A stretch of DNA of 10,953 nt from Pseudomonadota bacterium (GTDB taxonomy: Bacteria; Bdellovibrionota; Bdellovibrionia; Bdellovibrionales; JAEYZS01), in contig JAEYZS010000057.1 in NCBI GenBank assembly GCA_023427925.1, positions 1 through 10,953 on the forward strand. The letters are read 5' to 3'. Numbering within the stretch: position 1 is the stretch's first letter; every line of letters starts with the position of its first letter. Position numbers and translations under genes: made by a program. Positions 6,567 to 10,953 of this stretch are shown here, piece by piece. The notes under the pieces were generated by a model. It ran no database searches, had not been told where the DNA came from, and worked only from the letters and a program-made list of their open reading frames with translations.

Positions 6567-7727
6567 CACCTTAAGTGCACTTTTAAATCCGATCTTGACG
6601 ATTCTTTCTAGAATTTCACGATTGAGAGAAAAGTGATCCACAAAAAACATTTCGTAATCCTGTGGATTGGGGTGAATGTACATATAGTCCACGTCATTTC
6701 GAACATTCGTTCTCTTCTCAACAATTTCTAAGATTTTCTGCTTGTGATCTTCAGGAAGATTTGCCTCTTTAAAATAACCCTCAATGGCTTTGTAGACTGC
6801 CTTAATATTATCTTGGTACTCCATATTTTTAAGAATCTTTTGTTCTACAACTTGGTAGAGAGCCTGATTCAAAATAAGTGGAATTCCATACTCATGGAGA
6901 CTTCCCATCTTTTCATTGAAATGGTAGGGCTGAATAGAATAACTTGCTATGACTAAGTCAGCACCATTGTCAGCGGCAACGTGAGTCGAAAGTGTGTCTC
7001 TAATTTCGCCATCAAAAAAATATATGGTTTCGTCTCTTTCATTTTTTACCCCATACGGGCAATAAACCGGGGGCAGAGCCATTGATGCGGCAGCAGCATC
7101 ACTGATGGTTGCAAAATTCAAATTCATAACGGTATCGTTATACCCGCTTTCCTGGTGAGGGCCAAAAACAGCCTTCCTTGAACTATTAAGAGCTGTAGCA
7201 ACAATGTAGAGTTTGCTAGATAGCTCATCGAAATTATTCGTGGGAAGGACATGGTTTCGCAAATACTTTTCTAATCCACGCGTTGAAAAAAGGCCGTTGA
7301 GTTTAAATCCGTTTTTTAAAAAGGACTCAAATCCGCCAGTTACCAAAGACTTGGTTCTAAACTTTGTTGGAATTGCCCTTAAAAAACCTGGAGAATTAAG
7401 TGCAAATATGTCCCAGTAAGTTAATGGTTTTAATCGCGGATTTGTAAGGGAGCGTTTTTTGATACCCATTTCGAAAGCAATAATAAGATCTTCTACCGTA
7501 TATCCGGAAGCGAGAAAGGAACTAATCATTGCGCCAGCGCTGGAGCCCACATAAGTATTAACTGAAAAGGGTTCGAGTTCTTCACTTGAAGCTTCCTTTT
7601 TTAAACCCCCACGAAATTTGAAACCCTTTTCCTCTAAGGCTAAACAAACCCCTATGTGAAAGGCCGCGGCCTTGATACCGCCACCACTTAAAACGAGGGC
7701 TATTGACTTTTTGTTTTTGAAACGCAT
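6546..7727 (-). CDS. Patatin-like phospholipase (PNPLA family)
   Basis: A 393-residue lipid acyl hydrolase of the patatin fold with a Ser-Asp catalytic dyad. Visible: the oxyanion-hole glycine loop LSGGGIKAAAFHIG (13-26), the nucleophile elbow GSSAG (61-65) with Ser63, and the catalytic Asp239 in FFDGE (237-241), a variant of the usual DG[AG]. The SDAAAASMALPPVY stretch (209-222) before the Asp is also family-typical. No signal peptide or membrane helix is seen, so it is cytosolic as read; relatives include exported toxins as well as housekeeping lipases. The ATG start suits the family, whose glycine loop lies close to the N-terminus, and an in-frame TGA 15 bases upstream limits extension. 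No ribosome site is visible (see the promoter at 7734-7763). The gene runs tail-to-tail against the ABC1 kinase with a 21-bp overlap. The preferred lipid is unknown. Confidence 0.93.
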   Translation of the reverse strand: MRFKNKKSIALVLSGGGIKAAAFHIGVCLALEEKGFKFRGGLKKEASSEELEPFSVNTYVGSSAGAMISSFLASGYTVEDLIIAFEMGIKKRSLTNPRLKPLTYWDIFALNSPGFLRAIPTKFRTKSLVTGGFESFLKNGFKLNGLFSTRGLEKYLRNHVLPTNNFDELSSKLYIVATALNSSRKAVFGPHQESGYNDTVMNLNFATISDAAAASMALPPVYCPYGVKNERDETIYFFDGEIRDTLSTHVAADNGADLVIASYSIQPYHFNEKMGSLHEYGIPLILNQALYQVVEQKILKNMEYQDNIKAVYKAIEGYFKEANLPEDHKQKILEIVEKRTNVRNDVDYMYIHPNPQDYEMFFVDHFSLNREILERIVKIGFKSALKVLRKYDL

Positions 7728-7733
7728 AGAGTT

Positions 7734-7763
7734 AATATATCAATATAGCTCCTAGAACTGCAA
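7734..7763 (-). promoter_or_regulatory. Candidate promoter of the patatin gene, possibly giving a leaderless mRNA
   Basis: On the minus strand, TATATT (7739-7734) matches the -10 consensus at 5 of 6 bases. TTGCAG (7763-7758) is a weak -35 (3 of 6, but with the key TTG), 18 bases upstream. Only six bases lie between the -10 hexamer and the ATG at 7727, so transcription would begin at or next to the start codon. This fits the lack of a Shine-Dalgarno sequence there. The motifs are seen; promoter activity is inferred. Confidence 0.35.
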
Positions 7764-7792
7764 AATATAACTCATTTGGATATTCATTTTTA

Positions 7793-7822
7793 TTTACATT
7801 GGTCTAAAGCCTGATCTAGGAT
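7793..7822 (+). promoter_or_regulatory. Candidate sigma70-type promoter of the helix-turn-helix gene
   Basis: TTTACA (7793-7798) matches the -35 consensus at 5 of 6 bases. TAGGAT (7817-7822) matches the -10 at 4 of 6, with an 18-base spacer. The predicted start near 7829 would leave about 20 bases of leader before the ATG at 7851, including the ribosome site GGAG (7840-7843). It points away from the patatin promoter, making a compact divergent control region. TGGTCT occurs twice (7800-7805 and 7822-7827), 22 bases apart, around the -10. Confidence 0.4.
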
Positions 7823-7850
7823 GGTCTTTGATTACATTCGGAGATGACCA

Positions 7851-8261
7851 ATGATTGAGCAACAAAAGATTCAAAACTGGCTTCCTTTAATTGAATACTC
7901 AAATAAACACAACATCAGTATTTCAACGTTGAGGAGAAGAATTAAAGACAACTCAATCGCCTACAAATTAGAAGATGGAAAATATTTTATAGTCGACGAT
8001 TCGGTTGAAAAAGCAAGCCGAGGTAGAAAGCCAATCATGATTCAAGCCGTTTCTGCCCCAGAAAGGTTAGAAAGTAAAAATGAAATGTTAGTGGAGTTAA
8101 AGAAAGCTTACTTAACTGCACTTCAGAGTAAAGAAGATCAGATTTTTTTATTAAAAGAAGAAGTTGCTGATTTAAAAACACTGGTAAAAGTATTAGAAGC
8201 AGATAACGAGCGCCTAAGACAAGAATCTCAAAATTTCTTTACCAGCGTACGTCAATATTAA
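7851..8261 (+). CDS. Small DNA-binding protein: helix-turn-helix, AT-hook-like motif and coiled coil
   Basis: A 136-residue protein without a recognised name. Residues about 13-50 look like a MerR/excisionase-type winged helix-turn-helix: IEYSNKHNISISTLRRRIKD, then a short wing with YKLEDGKYFIVDD. A basic SRGRKP follows (56-61), resembling the minor-groove-binding AT-hook core RGRP. Residues about 75-128 are a long coiled coil with heptad leucines and many Lys/Glu, including KEEVADLKTLVKVLEADNER, which should cause dimerisation. The ribosome site GGAG (7840-7843) supports the ATG at 7851; an ATG at 7844 stops within five codons. The gene is transcribed divergently from the patatin gene, and its 3' end overlaps the convergent membrane-protein gene by 23 bp. 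Likely a transcription factor or a nucleoid/partition-type DNA binder; the sequence does not decide between them. Confidence 0.85.
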   Translation: MIEQQKIQNWLPLIEYSNKHNISISTLRRRIKDNSIAYKLEDGKYFIVDDSVEKASRGRKPIMIQAVSAPERLESKNEMLVELKKAYLTALQSKEDQIFLLKEEVADLKTLVKVLEADNERLRQESQNFFTSVRQY

Positions 8262-8868
8262 TTGATCCCGATTGCTCTTGAGAATCTATTTCAAATTTTA
8301 TTCCCGCATCACGGTCCAATTCTTTTCGAAATTGAAGATTCACACTATTTCTGTCTCCATTATATATCATATGTGACTCAATATCTCCAGGAATTGAGAT
8401 GCTTGCTGTCTGCCTGAATGGATTCGCTTTCACCTTTAGAGAATTAACTTTAGAGGCTTCGCTATTGTATTGTGTGAAACAATTATTTTCTTTTTCAAGC
8501 GGATTGTTAGAGCAAGCTTCCTCATGATCTTCGCTCGCGACATCTATAAAATCCTTAATTTCTTTATATATGGGCATGGCTTCTAACGTTTCACGTACGA
8601 ATTGCTTATCATCAAAAACAATCGGGGATTCTTGGCTTGCAATTTTTCTTTTGATTTCTTCCTTGTATCCATATGGCGCTTGGATTCCGCCACCAATATA
8701 ATCTTGAAAAGAATAAGTTGGCACAAACTTATGAAGGCGTTTCTCAAAAAGAGTTTTTTGAGTTAGGGCCTTTAGTTGTTTAGTAGGAAAAGAGAAATTT
8801 TGATAAATAGCGAACAAAATAAAAAGCGCAACAAAGCTTAGGAACAGATAAAAGTCTCTTTTCTTCAT
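8239..8868 (-). CDS. Membrane-anchored extracytoplasmic protein of unknown function
   Basis: I do not recognise this protein. From the ATG at 8868 it has 209 residues. A basic start (MKKRDF) is followed by one membrane segment, YLFLSFVALFILFAIY (residues 7-22), which works as an uncleaved signal anchor, leaving the rest outside the inner membrane. The outer domain is charged and has two cysteines, in EEACSNN and ENNCFTQ, a possible disulfide in the periplasm. It ends in short alternating polar/hydrophobic stretches (SGSINIDVRW) that look like beta strands. A TTG at 8907 would add 13 residues (LTKVLKDSFRYTF); neither start has a clear ribosome site, and I prefer the ATG because it gives a normal signal anchor. 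It is the only gene between the HTH gene and lon, and the terminator after lon suggests that it has its own promoter, which I could not place. Confidence 0.75.
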   Translation of the reverse strand: MKKRDFYLFLSFVALFILFAIYQNFSFPTKQLKALTQKTLFEKRLHKFVPTYSFQDYIGGGIQAPYGYKEEIKRKIASQESPIVFDDKQFVRETLEAMPIYKEIKDFIDVASEDHEEACSNNPLEKENNCFTQYNSEASKVNSLKVKANPFRQTASISIPGDIESHMIYNGDRNSVNLQFRKELDRDAGIKFEIDSQEQSGSINIDVRW

Positions 8869-8934
8869 AAAGGTGTATCGGAATGAATCTTTCAGGACCT
8901 TAGTCAAATGTAAATTTTTGTTCGCAGAGAATCA

Positions 8935-8951
8935 TTGCAACGCTTGTGCAA
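8935..8951. repeat. Short inverted repeat TTGCA-N7-TGCAA
   Basis: Five-base perfect arms (8935-8939 and 8947-8951) with a 7-base spacer lie upstream of the membrane-protein gene and just past the lon terminator. Position and symmetry suit an operator for the membrane-protein promoter, but arms this short are expected by chance fairly often. Confidence 0.25.
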
Positions 8952-8985
8952 CAAAATTAAAACCCAGAGATAATTCCCTGGGTTT
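8951..8985 (-). terminator. Rho-independent terminator of lon
   Basis: On the minus strand, AAACCCAG (8985-8978) pairs with CTGGGTTT (8967-8960), an 8-bp stem around a 10-base loop. It is followed directly by the T-rich run TAATTTTGT (8959-8951). It begins 19 bases past the lon stop, the expected place. The stem is modest in GC, so termination may be incomplete. On the plus strand no gene ends here. Confidence 0.75.
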
Positions 8986-9004
8986 ATTTGCATTTTAAAT
9001 TGAA

Positions 9005-10953
9005 TTAAGCTGCAGGAGAAGAGGCGATCTTTTCTTTTTTATGACCGCCACCACTTGCCTTTGTACTCGTCTTTTTAGATTTAGATTTATCTAAAGCGAC
9101 TGATATAACATCCTTAAGATATTTCACAGGGATGAAATTCAGTTCTTTTCTAAAATCTTCAGGAATGTCTTTTAAGTCCTTAACATTTGCAAAAGGAATT
9201 ATGACATCCGTCACGCCGAGCCTTAGTGCAGCTAAAGCCTTTTCTCTTAAGCCACCGATTGGCAATACTCTTCCAGTGATTGTTACTTCGCCTGTCATTG
9301 CGACGTCGCCGCGCACAGGTGTATTTGTAAACAAACTAATGAGAGAGGTTGCCATGGTGATCCCTGCAGACGGACCATCTTTTGGCGTTGCTCCTTCTGG
9401 GATATGAACGTGGAAGTCATATTCTTCAAATATTTTTCCGTCGATTCCAAGGTCTTTGGCATTAGCCTTCGCGTATGACATTGCTGCGGTTGCTGATTCC
9501 TTCATGACATCGCCCATTTGACCCGTAAGAACCAATTTACCTGTACCTTTCATCTTGATTGCTTCGATGAATAATACTTCTCCACCTACTGCAGTCCAAG
9601 CCAATCCATTAGTAACTCCGATACGGTTTTGATCCATATCTTCGTCTCTTATGTATCTTGCAGGTCCGAGTAGTTCTTCAACAGCTTTTGGAGTTATCAC
9701 CATTTTCTTAAGACCGTTCAAAACAACTTCTTTTGCAACTTTTCTGCAAACACTACCGATTTCTCGCTCTAAATTTCTTAAACCTGCTTCGCGAGTGTAG
9801 TGGCTCACTAAGTATTGAAGACCTTCGTCAGTGAATTCGATATTCTCTGGAGTAATTCCATTAGACTCAATTTGTCTTTCGATAACGTGTTTTTTAGCAA
9901 TAACAACTTTGTCGTGTTCTGTATATCCCGACAAATTGATAACTTCCATCCTATCTCTCAATGCCGCAGGAACATTTTCAAGAACGTTCGAAGTTGCTAT
10001 AAACATAATATTGCTAAGATCGAAATCTACATTAAGGTAATTATCTCTGAATGTTGCATTTTGCTCTGGGTCCAACACTTCAAGCATTGCAGCAGACGGA
10101 TCACCACGGAAATCCGATCCTAGCTTGTCAATTTCATCCAACACAATTACTGCATTCTTAGATTTAACTTGCTTTAATGCCTGGACAATTTTTCCTGGCA
10201 TAGCTCCGACATAAGTTCTTCTATGACCCCTGATCTCGGCTTCATCCTTCACTCCACCAAGAGCGATTCTAAAGTACTTTCTTCCCATAGCTCTAGCAAT
10301 AGACTTCCCTAAAGAAGTTTTACCTACTCCAGGAGGACCGTTGAAACAAAGGATTGGACCCTTCATTGAGTTCTTGAGTTTTCTAACTGCCAAGAATTCA
10401 AGGATTCTTTCTTTGATTTTTTCTAAATCATGATGATCTTCGTCCAATACGCGCTTAGCGTGGCTTAATTCTAAATTATCTTCTGTTTCGATATTCCAAG
10501 GTAGATCTACCATCCAATCAAGATATGTTCTGATCATGGAAGCTTCCGAAGCATCTGGATGCATTCTCTCAAGTCTTCCAAGCTGCTTGATTGCTTCTTG
10601 CTCTACTTCAGAAGGCATTTCGGCCGATAGAATTTTTTCTCTTAATTCATCAGCTTCTTCTGATTTAGAATCGTTTTCACCGAGCTCGTTCTTTATAGCT
10701 CTGAGCTGTTCTCTTAAGAAATATTCTTTTTGAGATTTTGACATTTCTTCTTTAGCAGTATTTTTAATTCTGCTTTGTACAGCAAGAACTTCAAGTTCGT
10801 TTGTCAAGATTTGGCTAATCAGTTTCAATCTTGTTTTGTGATCATTTTCTTCTAGAATGTGTTGAGCTTCTTGAACCTTGAGGCCTAAGTTGAAAGCTAT
10901 TAAGTAAGCTAGGCGACCTGGATCAGTGAGTCCATCGAGTACAACGAGGATAT
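9005..10953 (-). CDS. lon: ATP-dependent Lon protease, N-terminus outside window
   Basis: The cytosolic AAA+ serine protease that degrades misfolded and regulatory proteins. The frame is open to the window edge, giving 648 full codons. By comparison with E. coli Lon about 150 N-terminal residues are missing. A TTG at 10828 and any other internal start codon are not the true start, because the upstream codons read typical LON-domain sequence (VLDGLTDPGRLAYLIAFNLG). Numbering from the first full codon: the helical linker with KSQKEYFLREQLRAIKNELG (72-91), Walker A GPPGVGKT (205-212), Walker B with DEID (272-275), sensor-1 ATSN (319-322), sensor-2 region REAGLRNLERE, then the protease domain with PKDGPSAG, nucleophile Ser528 and Lys571 in GGLREK. 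The 43-residue Ser-Lys distance equals that of E. coli (S679/K722). The last 27 residues are a Lys/Ser/Gly-rich tail, somewhat longer than in E. coli. A terminator follows the stop. Confidence 0.97.
   Translation of the reverse strand, partial: ILVVLDGLTDPGRLAYLIAFNLGLKVQEAQHILEENDHKTRLKLISQILTNELEVLAVQSRIKNTAKEEMSKSQKEYFLREQLRAIKNELGENDSKSEEADELREKILSAEMPSEVEQEAIKQLGRLERMHPDASEASMIRTYLDWMVDLPWNIETEDNLELSHAKRVLDEDHHDLEKIKERILEFLAVRKLKNSMKGPILCFNGPPGVGKTSLGKSIARAMGRKYFRIALGGVKDEAEIRGHRRTYVGAMPGKIVQALKQVKSKNAVIVLDEIDKLGSDFRGDPSAAMLEVLDPEQNATFRDNYLNVDFDLSNIMFIATSNVLENVPAALRDRMEVINLSGYTEHDKVVIAKKHVIERQIESNGITPENIEFTDEGLQYLVSHYTREAGLRNLEREIGSVCRKVAKEVVLNGLKKMVITPKAVEELLGPARYIRDEDMDQNRIGVTNGLAWTAVGGEVLFIEAIKMKGTGKLVLTGQMGDVMKESATAAMSYAKANAKDLGIDGKIFEEYDFHVHIPEGATPKDGPSAGITMATSLISLFTNTPVRGDVAMTGEVTITGRVLPIGGLREKALAALRLGVTDVIIPFANVKDLKDIPEDFRKELNFIPVKYLKDVISVALDKSKSKKTSTKASGGGHKKEKIASSPAA

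Noticed and set aside
8880..8907. TTGACT on the minus strand as a -35 box for the membrane-protein gene
   Set aside because: No acceptable -10 lies 16-18 bases downstream, and the hexamer overlaps the alternative TTG start; not called.
9132..10733. Plus-strand frames of 65-102 codons inside lon
   Set aside because: They are antisense shadows of a highly conserved gene, with no ribosome sites or protein features.
10826..10828. TTG as the start of Lon
   Set aside because: Upstream codons in the same frame encode LON-domain sequence to the window edge; the gene is cut, not short.
1..10953. CRISPR arrays, tRNA or rRNA genes, insertion sequences, phage genes
   Set aside because: No regularly spaced repeats, no tRNA or rRNA-like sequence, and no transposase or integrase motifs were seen on either strand.

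Overview
The window is about 11 kb of a gene-dense, AT-rich chromosome from a Gram-negative bacterium. Evidence for that type: a proton-pumping NADH:quinone oxidoreductase operon in nuoL-nuoM-nuoN order, two lipoprotein signal peptides with outer-membrane-type +2 residues, a Lon protease and a COQ8/ABC1-type kinase. The gene mix and base composition fit a predatory delta-type proteobacterium (Bdellovibrionota). That placement is an inference from general impression and could not be tested here.

Layout. (1) Positions 1-3586, + strand: the end of a Complex I operon, with the C-terminal part of nuoL, complete nuoM and complete nuoN. All the charged residues needed for antiporter-like proton channels are present in NuoM and NuoN. 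A long stem-loop without a U-run follows nuoN. (2) Positions 3640-6566, + strand: an AT-rich promoter region with several palindromes, then four tightly packed genes. These are a 227-residue lipoprotein of unknown function, a 31-residue mini-lipoprotein, a TetR-family regulator and a COQ8/UbiB-like atypical kinase whose start overlaps the regulator's stop (ATGA). (3) Positions 6546-7727, - strand: a patatin-like phospholipase that converges on the kinase gene with a 21-bp tail overlap and may be translated from a leaderless mRNA. (4) Positions 7728-7850: a divergent promoter region. (5) Positions 7851-8261, +: a small DNA-binding protein with an N-terminal helix-turn-helix, an AT-hook-like RGRKP and a long coiled coil. 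It overlaps tail-to-tail by 23 bp with (6) 8239-8868, -: a single-pass membrane-anchored protein of unknown function. (7) Positions 9005-10953, -: Lon protease, cut by the window edge, with its own intrinsic terminator at 8951-8985.

Functional reading. The nuo genes and lon are housekeeping genes. The least explained part is the block from 3640 to 7727. It puts two envelope lipoproteins, a ligand-sensing repressor, a kinase family known for quinone/lipid metabolism and a lipid acyl hydrolase side by side, which suggests a membrane-lipid or envelope-stress module under TetR control. That link is inferred from gene order and family roles only.
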